The position numbers were made by a program, and so were the translations under genes. The notes beneath the pieces were generated by a model. It was given only the letters and a program-made list of their open reading frames with translations. It did not search any database and was not told the origin of the DNA. From JBKEDS01 sp047975545 (lineage in GTDB: Bacteria > Bacteroidota > Bacteroidia > Flavobacteriales > Flavobacteriaceae), in the NCBI GenBank assembly GCA_047975545.1, contig JBKEDS010000004.1:62001-126000 (forward strand): a stretch of 64,000 bases of DNA, written 5' to 3'. This document shows, piece by piece, positions 24,127 through 33,662 of the stretch. Numbering within the stretch: position 1 is the first letter of the stretch; each line of letters starts with the position of its first letter.

Positions 24127-26625
24127 TTAAAAATAAAACCCAAACGTACCCGTTACCCCAAATTTACGGGCGTCGGGATGGTTTAGGTAATTGCCCCTAA
24201 AGTTGAAATCTATCCTAAACACCTTAAAAATATTGCCAATACCCAAACTGTACTCGTAGTACATTTTACTATTGGGCGCCACCAACGGAATATTATAAGG
24301 GTTTCCCGTTGTGTTCAAGGCTATATTTTCGTTTGACAGCTCGCCCCAAGCGCCACGGAACCCTATTATTTCGCGCCAATTTAGCTTGCGCAAAAACGGG
24401 ATTCGGGAAAACAGGCGGCCGTTAAAGTTATGCTCTAAATGCGCAACGGCGTAGGTATCGGTTACAAATTCGTAATAATCTAACTGCGGAAAGGTGTTGT
24501 AAATTGAAAAATACGATTGGTTTCCCGGGATAACGCTTAACAGCCCCAACGGTACTTCGCCAAAGGTTTTCCCGGCTTCGACCGTTGTGGTAAGTTTGCC
24601 AATACCACCTATTTGCCAAGGTTGGATGTACGAAAACTGAAGTTTGGTATAGGCAAAATTGCTTTTAAAAATGGCCTTGTCGGCACGGGTAATTTGGGCA
24701 AATAGCCGTGCAAAATCGTCGTTGGCCTCCCGGCGTTCCACCCCAAACCCGGTCATTTTTCTTCCCGGAAAATACATGAGCGAAAACGAACCTTCAAACT
24801 GCTTGGTTTCGGAGGCAATACCGCCATCGGGCGTGTTATAGTCCAAACTAAAAGTTGGCGAGGCCGACTCCAAGGTACGGTAATCGGCGCCCAATCGGAA
24901 TACTATATTTTTAATTGGTTCGGCCTCTACGGCCAAGCTGGTTAGGTTTATCGAGGTAAGTTTATCGTTTGTGCTGGTTGTAAATAGTGCCGACGAGGCA
25001 AAGCTGCGCCCCAAAACATCGGTGCTGGTGGTTAGGCTTGCTCCTATTTGCTCTACATCGCGACGGTTTCCTCCGGAAATAATTAGGCGGCTTTGCTTGT
25101 CCAACAGCCATTTTCCCGATAGGCCGTACTTAAATTTGTTGTCCTTTGTTCCGTAAGCCAAAAAGCCTTCCAAGCGCCAAAGGTCGTTACGCCCAAAATA
25201 GGTGCGGCCGCCGGTTCGTATGCGCAAGCCCTCAACGTCGTTAAAGCCAAAACTTGAAAATACCGGGCCGTAATCCAGGGGCAACGCGTTAAGTTCAATA
25301 TAGCCCGAGGCCAAAATACTGCCCGCATTATAAAGGCGCTTAAACTTTTTAACGGTTTTTAGGGTGTCCAGCATTTTGTAAACGCCCTTTTCGTCTTTAT
25401 TTAAATCCTCTAAGCGGTTTTGTTCCCAAAAGGCATCGTCCCTGTCGTAAACATCGGCATTGTAGTTATAAACTTCTTCGTCGTAAAATTTGCTATTTTT
25501 TTCAACATCGAACTGATAATTGTTGTATAACGTGGTGCGCTTGCCGTAAACGCCCCGGGATTCTTCTTTTTTGTTTAGTGAGAAATCGGACATCATATAA
25601 TCGCGCTTCACCAAAAACAGCGAATCGTTTAGTACTTCAAATTCCTGCTCGATATAAATTTCCTTTACCCAGTTTATATTAGCGCTTTTGGATGCTTGGA
25701 GCTTTATTTCCTTTATGGCATAAGTAGTATCGGCCACCCAAAAATCGCCCTTAAAGGTAAGTTCGTTTTTGCGCCGTGGGTAATAAATAATGTTATAACA
25801 CCATTTGTTGTCTACAAAACTACTGTCCTTTAATACATAATTATAGGTATTGATTCCTGTTTTGGATAGCGGGCTAACAAAACTTTTATCGAAAAATTTA
25901 AGGTAGTTGTCGTAAATATTGAAATCGGGATACAAATCGGCTATAAAATCGATAATAACTTGGTTGTCGCTAAACCCGGAGTTTTTATTGCCGTTAAGGA
26001 CTTCTTTTTCCTTGTTTAGAAGGTTATCGCCATAAACGGTCGATACTGCTTCGTTTATAAACATGGGCAAATAGGTTTTGCCCGTAATATTGGAGGTGTC
26101 AACTTCTTCAAAAACAAACTCCATACCCTTAAACAACTTGCTTTTTATTAGGTTGCTGTCTATGGTGTTTAGGTCGAACTCGACTTTTTCGTATTTATTA
26201 TATTGGTATTGTTTGGATTGCTGCAGGCCGTTTTTGCGCTTGTGCTCCCAAATTTTGCGTAAAATATCGATGGCGGGATTGTTTTTTTTGGGCTGCCTGC
26301 CCGATACAATAAGCACTTGGCCCAGTTGGGCAACTTCTTCTTTTAAAATAAACTTTAAATCGTAGTTTACTTTGTTTTCCAACGGGACATCCAAGGTTTG
26401 ATACCCCATAAAGGATACTGTTAGCGTAGGCCAAGTTTCGTTGGACTCTAAATAAAACTTACCGTTTTCGTTAGTAATAACACCTTGCGTAGAGCCTTTA
26501 AACAGCACGTTGGCAAAGGGTACGGGCTGGTTAAACTCGTCGAAAACATAACCGCTAACCTTGGTTTGTGCCAAGGCGGAAATCAATCCGAAAAAAAAGA
26601 ATGGAATAAGTAATTTTACTTTCAT
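24127..26625 (-). CDS. DUF5686 outer-membrane protein with carboxypeptidase-regulatory-like domain
   Basis: An 832-residue protein. A signal peptide (MKVKLLIPFFFFGLISALAQ) is followed by a carboxypeptidase D regulatory-like domain (about 21-110, TKVSGYVFDEFNQPVPFANV) and the long DUF5686 region, whose C-terminal half alternates polar and hydrophobic residues and ends in aromatic FGFYF, like an outer-membrane beta barrel. DUF5686 proteins are common in Bacteroidetes, and their role is not known. It follows pdhB on the same strand, with a terminator between. Confidence 0.85.
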   Translation of the reverse strand: MKVKLLIPFFFFGLISALAQTKVSGYVFDEFNQPVPFANVLFKGSTQGVITNENGKFYLESNETWPTLTVSFMGYQTLDVPLENKVNYDLKFILKEEVAQLGQVLIVSGRQPKKNNPAIDILRKIWEHKRKNGLQQSKQYQYNKYEKVEFDLNTIDSNLIKSKLFKGMEFVFEEVDTSNITGKTYLPMFINEAVSTVYGDNLLNKEKEVLNGNKNSGFSDNQVIIDFIADLYPDFNIYDNYLKFFDKSFVSPLSKTGINTYNYVLKDSSFVDNKWCYNIIYYPRRKNELTFKGDFWVADTTYAIKEIKLQASKSANINWVKEIYIEQEFEVLNDSLFLVKRDYMMSDFSLNKKEESRGVYGKRTTLYNNYQFDVEKNSKFYDEEVYNYNADVYDRDDAFWEQNRLEDLNKDEKGVYKMLDTLKTVKKFKRLYNAGSILASGYIELNALPLDYGPVFSSFGFNDVEGLRIRTGGRTYFGRNDLWRLEGFLAYGTKDNKFKYGLSGKWLLDKQSRLIISGGNRRDVEQIGASLTTSTDVLGRSFASSALFTTSTNDKLTSINLTSLAVEAEPIKNIVFRLGADYRTLESASPTFSLDYNTPDGGIASETKQFEGSFSLMYFPGRKMTGFGVERREANDDFARLFAQITRADKAIFKSNFAYTKLQFSYIQPWQIGGIGKLTTTVEAGKTFGEVPLGLLSVIPGNQSYFSIYNTFPQLDYYEFVTDTYAVAHLEHNFNGRLFSRIPFLRKLNWREIIGFRGAWGELSNENIALNTTGNPYNIPLVAPNSKMYYEYSLGIGNIFKVFRIDFNFRGNYLNHPDARKFGVTGTFGFYF

Positions 26626-26630
26626 AGCAT

Positions 26631-26665
26631 AAAAAACTTCATTAACAAAAATGCTAATGAAGTTT
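26631..26665 (-). terminator. terminator after pdhB
   Basis: An 11-bp perfect stem (26634-26644 with 26655-26665, CTTCATTA core) and, on the minus strand, a T tract (A run 26631-26636). It lies 24 bases after the pdhB stop codon and just before the DUF5686 start. Confidence 0.65.
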
Positions 26666-26688
26666 ATATAACGTAAAAAATATGTTTT

Positions 26689-27666
26689 TTATATATAGAG
26701 TACTTTTTTTACGGCCTTTATTACGTCGTTGCTGTTGGGCAACCATTCTTCCAACAACACCGGAGAGTAAGGTGCGGGCGTGTCGGCCGTATTTAATTTA
26801 ATAATGGGCGCATCCAAATAATCGAAGGCCTCGTTTTGTACAATATAGGTAATTTCGGTGGCCACGTTTCCAAAAGGCCAAGCCTCCTCAAGAATAACCA
26901 AGCGGTTGGTTTTTTTAACCGACTCCAAAATGGTTTGTTTGTCCATAGGGCGCACGGTGCGCAAATCGATTATTTCGCACGAAATGCCTTCTTTTGCCAA
27001 TTCGTCGGCCGCCGTAAAGGCTTCCTTAATAATTTTACCAAATGATACTATGGTAACATCGGTACCTTCGCGCTTAACATCGGCAACGCCCAATGGTAAA
27101 ACGTACTCGCCCTCGGGTACTTCGCCCTTATCGCCGTACATTTGCTCGCTTTCCATAAAAATTACGGGGTCGTTATCGCGAATGGCTGCTTTTAACAAGC
27201 CTTTGGCATCGTAGGGGTTCGATGGCACCACCACCTTTAAACCGGGCGTATTGGCAAACCAACTTTCAAAAGCCTGTGAGTGCGTAGCCCCTAATTGACC
27301 GGCCGAAGCCGTTGGGCCCCGAAACACGATTGGGCAGCTAAATTGTCCGCCCGACATTTGGCGTATTTTGGCGGCGTTGTTTATAATTTGGTCTATACCG
27401 ACTAACGAAAAATTAAAGGTCATAAACTCCACAATTGGCCTGTTGCCCGTCATGGTACTGCCTACGGCTATCCCGGCAAAACCAAGCTCGGCAATAGGGG
27501 TATCGATTACACGTTTTGGCCCAAACTCGTCCAGCATGCCTTTTGAGGCCTTGTATGCCCCGTTATATTCCGCAACTTCCTCGCCCATTAAATAAATACT
27601 GTCGTCCCGGCGCATTTCCTCGCTCATGGCTTCGCAAATTGCTTCTCTAAATTGAATTGTTTTCAT
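26689..27666 (-). CDS. pdhB: pyruvate dehydrogenase E1 component, beta subunit
   Basis: A 325-residue protein of the transketolase-like E1-beta family: MKTIQFREAICEAMSEEMRRD at the start, the GEEVAEYNGAYKASKGMLDEFG segment, GGQFSCPIVFRGP and the C-terminal LEEAWPFGNVATEI. It pairs with an E1-alpha to decarboxylate pyruvate for the PDH complex in the cytosol. No pdhA or E2/E3 gene is nearby, so the alpha subunit must be elsewhere, as is common in Flavobacteria. A branched-chain keto acid E1-beta is the main alternative. Confidence 0.9.
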   Translation of the reverse strand: MKTIQFREAICEAMSEEMRRDDSIYLMGEEVAEYNGAYKASKGMLDEFGPKRVIDTPIAELGFAGIAVGSTMTGNRPIVEFMTFNFSLVGIDQIINNAAKIRQMSGGQFSCPIVFRGPTASAGQLGATHSQAFESWFANTPGLKVVVPSNPYDAKGLLKAAIRDNDPVIFMESEQMYGDKGEVPEGEYVLPLGVADVKREGTDVTIVSFGKIIKEAFTAADELAKEGISCEIIDLRTVRPMDKQTILESVKKTNRLVILEEAWPFGNVATEITYIVQNEAFDYLDAPIIKLNTADTPAPYSPVLLEEWLPNSNDVIKAVKKVLYI

Positions 27667-27697
27667 GTGTTAAATTTATTGTTTTTCAAAGGACACA

Positions 27698-27753
27698 TGG
27701 AACACCCAAATTACCATTCCACTGTATGATTAAGTATAATCATGGGTGTTTCA
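27698..27753. repeat. nested inverted repeats between divergent pdhB and etfB
   Basis: Outer arms 27698-27708 and 27743-27753 (TGGAACACCCA with TGGGTGTTTCA, one mismatch) enclose a second hairpin ATGATTA/TAATCAT (27726-27732 with 27737-27743). The genes on both sides diverge, so a terminator is not expected here; a regulatory site or REP-like repeat is more likely. Confidence 0.4.
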
Positions 27754-27913
27754 TTAAATTTTAATTTTAATCGGACAACAAAAATAACAATAATTAAGAT
27801 ACTTTTTGGTGAGATTTTCCTAAATTTTATTATGCAAGCATAGTAAATGTTTCAAATAAAATATTTAAATTCGTAACCTTAACAAACATACAGATTTAAA
27901 ACTCTATTTTATT

Positions 27914-28660
27914 ATGAAGCTATTAGTGTGCATTAGCCATGTTCCGGATACAACATCGAAAATCAATTTCACCGAAAACGATACGAAATTAGATACCAAC
28001 GGGGTACAATTTGTAATTAACCCCAACGACGAATTTGGCCTAACCCGGGCCATGTGGTTTAAGGAAAAACAAGGCGCAACCGTAACGGTTGTTAACGTTG
28101 GCGGTCCTGAAACCGAGCCAACCTTACGCAAAGCCCTTGCCATTGGTGCCGATGAGGCTATTCGGGTAAACACACCCGCTACCGACGGTTTTGCCGTAGC
28201 CAAACAACTGGCCGAAGTGGTTAAAAACGGTAATTACGATTTGGTTATTGCCGGGCGCGAATCCATAGACTATAACGGCGGTATGGTACCCGGCATGGTA
28301 GCAGCACTAACGCAAGCCAATTTTGTTAATAATTGTATTGGCTTGGAAATTAACGGCAATACCGCAACCGCAGTCCGTGAAATGGACGGCGGAAAAGAAA
28401 CCCTAACCACCGCTTTGCCCTTGGTAATTGGCGGCCAAAAAGGGTTGGTAGAGGAAAGCGACCTACGCATACCCAACATGCGGGGCATTATGATGGCCCG
28501 ACAAAAAAAACTAACCGTTGCGAACCCCATTAGCGCAACGGACGAAACAACCGCTGTTAAATTTGAAAAGCCCGCCCCAAAAGGCGCTGTTAAGTTGGTA
28601 GACCCCAACAATTTGGACGAACTCGTTAATTTATTGCACAGCGAAGCCAAGGTAATTTAG
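27914..28660 (+). CDS. etfB: electron transfer flavoprotein, beta subunit
   Basis: A 248-residue protein with the ETF-beta start MKLLVCISHVPDTTSKINF, the NPNDEFGLTRAMWFKE segment near 37, AGRESIDYNGGMVPGMVAAL near 115 and the family signature RMREMDGGKET-like stretch (VREMDGGKETLTTALP) near 155. With the alpha subunit encoded 103 bases downstream it carries electrons from acyl-CoA dehydrogenases (one lies at 52.7 kb) to the quinone pool. A near-consensus -7 element (TAAATTCG) lies at 27866-27873. Confidence 0.95.
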   Translation: MKLLVCISHVPDTTSKINFTENDTKLDTNGVQFVINPNDEFGLTRAMWFKEKQGATVTVVNVGGPETEPTLRKALAIGADEAIRVNTPATDGFAVAKQLAEVVKNGNYDLVIAGRESIDYNGGMVPGMVAALTQANFVNNCIGLEINGNTATAVREMDGGKETLTTALPLVIGGQKGLVEESDLRIPNMRGIMMARQKKLTVANPISATDETTAVKFEKPAPKGAVKLVDPNNLDELVNLLHSEAKVI

Positions 28661-28763
28661 GCCGCAAGCCATTCCGAACTGGTTTCGGAATATTTTAAAA
28701 GAATTTAAAGAAAGAATTAACAAGACCCTGAAACGAGTTTAGGGTTAACAAAAAACAAAAATC

Positions 28764-29723
28764 ATGTCAGTTTTAGTATATACCGAATCCGAACAAGGAA
28801 ATTTTAAAAAAACCGCCCTCGAAGCCGCTTCGTACGCCAAGGCCGTTGCTAACCAAATGGGTACGACCGTAACCGCCATTAGTATAAACGCCAACGACAG
28901 CTCGGCATTGGACAATTATGGTGCAGATAAGGTTTTACAAGTTAGTAACACACAATTAACCGAATTTAACGCCAACAATTACGCCCAAGCTATTAAGCAA
29001 GCTGCCGATAAGGAAAATGCAAAAATTATTATTTTAAGCGCCAGTGCCGACAGCAAGTATTTGGCGCCTTTATTAGCGGTAAGCCTTAATGCTGGTTATG
29101 TTTCCAATGTTATTGCCGCGCCAACCAGCACCTCGCCCTTTACCGTAAAGCGCACCGCTTTTACCAATAAGGCTTTTGAAACCACGACCGTTAATACCAA
29201 TATAAAAATCATTAGTTTGTCAAGTAATTCGTTTGGGGTGAAAGAAACTAACGGTAGTGCTACTACCGAAGATTTTTCGCCCACCATTTCAGCTTCAAAC
29301 ATAAAAATTGAAAACGTAGAAAAAGCCAAGGACAAGGTAAGCATTGCCGATGCCGAAATCGTGGTTTCCGGCGGACGAGGCTTAAAAGGCCCTGAAAACT
29401 GGGGCATGATTGAAGAACTGGCCGATGTTTTGGGCGCAGCCACGGCATGCTCGAAACCCGTATCCGACCTTGGGTGGCGCCCCCACTCCGAACACGTTGG
29501 GCAAACCGGAAAACCCGTGGCGGCAAACCTATATATTGCCATTGGTATTTCGGGAGCTATCCAACATTTGGCGGGCGTTAACGCTTCAAAAGTAAAGCTG
29601 GTTATCAATAACGACCCCGAAGCCCCATTTTTTAAAGCCGCCGATTACGGTGTGGTAGGCGATGCCTTTGAGGTAGTGCCAGCCCTTATAGAAAAATTAA
29701 AAGCGTTTAAGGCGCAACAGTAA
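28764..29723 (+). CDS. etfA: electron transfer flavoprotein, alpha subunit
   Basis: A 319-residue protein. The C-terminal FAD-binding domain is clear: VSGGRGLKGPENWGMIEELA, then SKPVSDLGWRPHSEHVGQTGK and YIAIGISGAIQHLAGV..KLVINNDPEAPFFKAADYGVVGD. It holds the FAD of the ETF heterodimer. It is cotranscribed with etfB; the 103-base gap carries a hairpin (ATTCCGAA..TTCGGAAT) that may tune expression. Confidence 0.96.
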   Translation: MSVLVYTESEQGNFKKTALEAASYAKAVANQMGTTVTAISINANDSSALDNYGADKVLQVSNTQLTEFNANNYAQAIKQAADKENAKIIILSASADSKYLAPLLAVSLNAGYVSNVIAAPTSTSPFTVKRTAFTNKAFETTTVNTNIKIISLSSNSFGVKETNGSATTEDFSPTISASNIKIENVEKAKDKVSIADAEIVVSGGRGLKGPENWGMIEELADVLGAATACSKPVSDLGWRPHSEHVGQTGKPVAANLYIAIGISGAIQHLAGVNASKVKLVINNDPEAPFFKAADYGVVGDAFEVVPALIEKLKAFKAQQ

Positions 29724-29759
29724 ATAAATAATTTCTTTTAAATTGTACTGTTCTAATAC

Positions 29760-29833
29760 GAACCGCTTAAATTAGTGTTTTATTACATAATTCTATCGTA
29801 TAGGGTTTGGTAAAGTCCTAATTTAAACGGTTC
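29760..29833. repeat. 16-base inverted repeat upstream of the bifunctional nuclease gene
   Basis: GAACCGCTTAAATTAG (29760-29775) and CTAATTTAAACGGTTC (29818-29833) are inverted with one mismatch and a 42-base interior. The right arm ends 18 bases before the nuclease start codon and no T tract follows, so an operator or structured leader is more likely than a terminator. Confidence 0.45.
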
Positions 29834-29851
29834 TTTGCGTTTTAATTCATT

Positions 29852-30487
29852 ATGAGTTTAGTTAGATTAAATATAAAGGGCATATCCTACAGCCAAACCC
29901 AAAATGGCGCCTACGCCCTTATTTTAAACGAAGTGGACGGCGAACGCAAACTCCCCATTGTTATTGGCGCTTTCGAAGCACAATCTATTGCCATAGCCTT
30001 GGAAAAGGACATTAGACCACCACGCCCGCTAACCCACGATTTGTTTAAAAGTTTTGCCGACAGGTTCGATATTGTGGTCAAGCAGGTTATTATCCACAAA
30101 TTGGTTGATGGCGTTTTTTATTCCAGCTTAATTTGCGAGCGCGATAAAATAGAAGAAATTATCGATGCCCGTACCAGCGATGCCATAGCCTTGGCTCTAC
30201 GGTTCGACGCCCCTATTTTCACCTACAAAAATATTTTGGACAAAGCGGGCATTTATTTAAAGGTGAATCCCGAAAAAGCTGAAAATGAAGAGCCTATTAC
30301 CAACACCGAAAAAGAAGATATGTTGGTTGAAGAACTTTTAACCGAAAGCCCAAAGCCCAGCCAGCCCAACCCCGGACTTAAAAACAAAACACTCGAAGAA
30401 CTAAAAACCCTTTTAAACGAAGCCGTTGAAAATGAAGATTACGAAAAAGCCGCATATATAAGGGACGAAATTTCAAAACGGGAATAA
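29852..30487 (+). CDS. bifunctional nuclease family protein with UVR motif
   Basis: A 211-residue protein. Residues 1-140 are the DUF151/bifunctional nuclease domain (LNIKGISYSQTQNGAYALIL; LPIVIGAFEAQSIAIALE; RTSDAIALALRFDAPIF). The C-terminus (about 175-211) is a UvrB/UvrC-type motif (LEELKTLLNEAVENEDYEKAAYIRDEISKRE). The pairing is usual in Bacteroidetes. Plant and bacterial members have DNase and RNase activity; the physiological target is not established. It follows etfA by 128 bases, with an inverted repeat in the gap. Confidence 0.88.
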   Translation: MSLVRLNIKGISYSQTQNGAYALILNEVDGERKLPIVIGAFEAQSIAIALEKDIRPPRPLTHDLFKSFADRFDIVVKQVIIHKLVDGVFYSSLICERDKIEEIIDARTSDAIALALRFDAPIFTYKNILDKAGIYLKVNPEKAENEEPITNTEKEDMLVEELLTESPKPSQPNPGLKNKTLEELKTLLNEAVENEDYEKAAYIRDEISKRE

Positions 30488-30752
30488 TTCACATTATATA
30501 AACGCTCATGAAACCCTCATAGAGGGCTTTAGCAAAGCCAAAATAAAGACCTCCACAAAAGGTCATGAATAAAAACAGCGGACAGTAATCTTTTTCGGCT
30601 TTTTTGCTGTGTTGTTTAAAAAACTTAAAATCAAATATTTAACTTAAATTTATTCGTATGAAAGCCCATAATGGGCATTTGGCAAACAATAGACATTACT
30701 CGCCAAAATAATTAAATAACTGAACCATAGGTTCTTGATAAAATTTAAATAG

Positions 30753-32276
30753 ATGAAAAACGTATTTTTGTCCTTCGCCTTTCTTTTTTTAACATTAATT
30801 ACCGATGGCATTGCCCAAGGCACGGACAAAATTACACCCCAAGACACCCTTCAACAAAACACTACGGAGCATGTTTTGGCCACACAAGATGTTGTTTTAA
30901 CCACCAACGCCAATCCGCAAGAAACCCAACAAAACGTTGTAGCAAGCACGCCTTCAACCATTATTCCAAGCCAAGGATTTTCGGTTAACAGCCTTTGGCG
31001 GGGCGCATTAGGCATGGTGTCTTTAATTATTATAGCTTTTTTGTTTAGTAGTAACCGCAAAGCCATAAATTGGAAAATCGTAGGCATAGGCCTGAGCTTT
31101 CAACTTCTTATCGCTATTGGCGTTCTTAAAGTTAATTTTATAAAAAAAGCCTTCGAATATATAGGCGGTTTATTTATTAGCGTATTGGACTTTACCCGTG
31201 CGGGGAGCGAGTTTTTGTTCGAGGGCTTGGTTGGCGATATGGATAAATTCGGTTACATTTTTGCCTTTCAGGTGCTGCCCACCATTGTATTCTTTTCGGC
31301 CTTGACCTCGGTGCTGTTTTATTTGGGTATTATACAAAAAGTGGTTAAGGGCATGGCGTGGCTGCTATCAAAAGCCCTAAAAATATCAGGAGCCGAAAGC
31401 CTAAGCGTGGCGGGCAATATATTTTTGGGACAAACCGAAGCCCCGCTCTTGATCAAGGCTTATTTGGAAAAAATGAACAAGTCCGAAATGCTCCTGGTCA
31501 TGATTGGCGGTATGGCCACCGTTGCCGGGGCTGTTTTGGCCGCCTACATAGGTTTTTTGGGTGGTGAAGACGAGGATTTACGCCTATTTTATGCCAAGCA
31601 CCTTTTGGCAGCTTCGGTCATGGCGGCACCGGGCGCTATTGTAATTTCAAAAATACTGTACCCACAAACCGAACCCGTAAATACCGATGTTACAGTATCG
31701 CAGGACAAAATAGGCACCAATTTTTTAGACGCCATAGCCAACGGCACCACCGAGGGGCTAAAATTAGCCGCCAACGTAGGGGCTATGCTTTTGGTGTTCG
31801 TGGCATTTATTGCCATGTTTAACGGTATTTTAAATTGGATTGGCAACACCTCTACCCTTAACACCTGGATAGCAAGCAAAACACCTTACGAAAGTTTGTC
31901 CTTGGAGTTTGTTTTAGGCTACGTATTTGCACCCTTAATGTGGCTTATTGGCGTTGCCAAAGAAGACATGATGATGATGGGGCAACTGTTGGGCATTAAA
32001 TTGGCAGCCAGTGAATTTGTTGGCTACATCCAGCTAAGGGATTTAAAAAACGCTGCCAGTGCCACGCATTTTAACTACGAAAAATCGATAATCATGGCTA
32101 CCTATATGCTTTGCGGCTTTGCCAACTTTGCTTCAATTGGCATACAAATAGGCGGTATTGGCTCGCTTGCGCCCGGACAGCGTAAAACCCTGTCCAAATT
32201 CGGCATAAAAGCCTTAATTGGCGGCACATTGGCCTCTTTGGTTTCGGCAACTATTGCGGGAATGATTATTGGGTAA
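30753..32276 (+). CDS. NupC-type concentrative nucleoside transporter with N-terminal extension
   Basis: A 507-residue membrane protein. Residues 1-22 are a signal-peptide-like segment, about 23-80 are Thr/Gln-rich and polar, and the NupC core follows with an N-terminal Nucleos_tra2 part (GLSFQLLIAIGVLKVNFIKK), gate domain (FFSALTSVLFYLGIIQKV; FLGQTEAPLLIKAYLEKM) and C-terminal domain (GYVFAPLMWLIGVAKEDMM). It should import nucleosides with Na+ or H+ across the inner membrane. It lies next to thyA and the dihydrofolate reductase gene, which fits a nucleotide-metabolism neighbourhood. Confidence 0.9.
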   Translation: MKNVFLSFAFLFLTLITDGIAQGTDKITPQDTLQQNTTEHVLATQDVVLTTNANPQETQQNVVASTPSTIIPSQGFSVNSLWRGALGMVSLIIIAFLFSSNRKAINWKIVGIGLSFQLLIAIGVLKVNFIKKAFEYIGGLFISVLDFTRAGSEFLFEGLVGDMDKFGYIFAFQVLPTIVFFSALTSVLFYLGIIQKVVKGMAWLLSKALKISGAESLSVAGNIFLGQTEAPLLIKAYLEKMNKSEMLLVMIGGMATVAGAVLAAYIGFLGGEDEDLRLFYAKHLLAASVMAAPGAIVISKILYPQTEPVNTDVTVSQDKIGTNFLDAIANGTTEGLKLAANVGAMLLVFVAFIAMFNGILNWIGNTSTLNTWIASKTPYESLSLEFVLGYVFAPLMWLIGVAKEDMMMMGQLLGIKLAASEFVGYIQLRDLKNAASATHFNYEKSIIMATYMLCGFANFASIGIQIGGIGSLAPGQRKTLSKFGIKALIGGTLASLVSATIAGMIIG

Positions 32277-32441
32277 ATCGTTAATAACTTTTACACAAAC
32301 TAAAAAAGAAGAAACGCTTTGGAGTTGCCTTATTTTATACTTTTGCTATCCAACGCAAACAGTTATTAGCCATTAATTAATATTAAATTCATCTATGTGT
32401 AAGCCTATTGAAACCATAGTGAAGAATATCAAAAGAACAAC

Positions 32442-33266
32442 ATGAAACAATACCACGATTTAGTAAAGCACGTTTTAGAATACGGCAACGAAAAAGGCGA
32501 CCGCACGGGTACGGGCACAAAAAGTGTATTTGGCTACCAAATGCGATTCGATTTAAATGAAGGTTTCCCCATGGTTACCACAAAAAAACTGCATTTAAAA
32601 TCGATTATTTACGAGTTGCTATGGTTTTTAAAAGGCGACACCAATATTAGGTATTTAACCGAAAACGGCGTTCGTATCTGGAACGAATGGGCCGATAAAA
32701 ACGGTAATCTCGGCCCTGTTTACGGCCACCAATGGCGCAACTGGAACAGCGACGAAATAGACCAAATTAAAGAAGTAATTGAAACCCTGAAAGCCAATCC
32801 CAACAGCAGGCGCATGCTGGTATCGGCATGGAACCCTTCGGTATTGCCCGACACATCCAAAAGTTTTAGCGACAATGTTGCAAACGGCAAAGCCGCCCTG
32901 CCGCCCTGCCATGCGTTTTTTCAGTTTTATGTGGCAAACGGCAAGCTGTCGTGCCAACTTTACCAGCGCAGTGCCGATATTTTCCTTGGCGTGCCTTTCA
33001 ATATAGCATCGTATGCCTTGCTAACCATGATGATGGCCCAAGTTTGCGGCTACCAAGCGGGCGAGTTTATCCACACCTTTGGCGACGCCCATATTTACAG
33101 CAACCATTACGAGCAACTTGAGCTACAATTATCCAGAACACCAAAACCTTTGCCTACCATGAGGCTAAACCCCAAAGTAACCAATATTTTCGATTTTACT
33201 TTTGAAGATTTTACATTAGAAAATTACAACCCACACCCCCGTATTAAAGGTGCGGTAGCAGTATAA
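32442..33266 (+). CDS. thyA: thymidylate synthase
   Basis: A 274-residue protein with the full ThyA pattern: GDRTGTGTKSVFGYQMRFDL near residue 19, LWFLKGDTNIRYL, the catalytic Cys in ALPPCHAFFQFYV, the QRSADIFLGVPFNIASYALL dUMP site and FGDAHIYSNHYEQ. It methylates dUMP with methylene-THF, giving dihydrofolate that the reductase encoded 0.7 kb downstream would recycle. A very strong terminator follows it. Confidence 0.97.
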   Translation: MKQYHDLVKHVLEYGNEKGDRTGTGTKSVFGYQMRFDLNEGFPMVTTKKLHLKSIIYELLWFLKGDTNIRYLTENGVRIWNEWADKNGNLGPVYGHQWRNWNSDEIDQIKEVIETLKANPNSRRMLVSAWNPSVLPDTSKSFSDNVANGKAALPPCHAFFQFYVANGKLSCQLYQRSADIFLGVPFNIASYALLTMMMAQVCGYQAGEFIHTFGDAHIYSNHYEQLELQLSRTPKPLPTMRLNPKVTNIFDFTFEDFTLENYNPHPRIKGAVAV

Positions 33267-33309
33267 AAAGAAAAGCCTCCAAAAACAATTTTTGGAGGCT
33301 TTTCTTTTT
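33265..33309. terminator. 21-bp perfect bidirectional terminator
   Basis: Arms 33265-33285 and 33289-33309 are exact complements around a 3-base loop (CAA), with A and T runs at the ends. It separates thyA (plus) from the convergent starch-binding-like gene (minus) and would stop transcription from both sides. Confidence 0.9.
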
Positions 33310-33325
33310 AAGGATTACAGTATGC

Positions 33326-33622
33326 TTACACGTTTACCACGCTATTATCAGCTGCCGCAAATTCGTTCCATACGTAAGCATCGGCGGCATCGTCGTTAAC
33401 ATAAACGCCATCTACAACGTACTTAAACTCGTAGGACGCATTGCTGTCCAAATCGATAGTTTCCTTAAAAACACCGCTTTTTAATTTTTTTAACGGTGTT
33501 GCCTTTACGTTCCATTTATTAAAATCGCCTACCAACACTACTTTTTTTGCATCGGCCGCAAGGATTGAAAATGTTACTTTACAAATGGGTTTGCTCTTTA
33601 AGTATTTTTTTGAGATTGCCAT
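33326..33622 (-). CDS. isoamylase early-set / AMPK glycogen-binding-like protein
   Basis: A 98-residue stand-alone E-set domain: VTFSILAADAKKVVLVGDFNKWN, then the ATPLKKLKSGVFKETIDLDSNASYEFKYVVDG core and VNDDAADAYVWNEFA, the CBM48/AMPK-beta layout with conserved Trp and Lys that bind glycogen-type glucans. It has no signal peptide or catalytic domain, so it is a cytosolic binding protein of unknown role. It has its own promoter and shares the terminator of thyA. Confidence 0.88.
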   Translation of the reverse strand: MAISKKYLKSKPICKVTFSILAADAKKVVLVGDFNKWNVKATPLKKLKSGVFKETIDLDSNASYEFKYVVDGVYVNDDAADAYVWNEFAAADNSVVNV

Positions 33623-33654
33623 AATTCATTTATTTTTTGTTGTGTTATTTGCTG

Positions 33655-33662
33655 CAAATGTA
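33655..33662 (-). promoter_or_regulatory. -7 promoter element of the E-set gene
   Basis: The minus strand reads TACATTTG, a full match to TAnnTTTG, 33 bases upstream of the start codon. The rest of 33663-33911 is AT-rich and shows nothing that I recognise. Confidence 0.5.
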
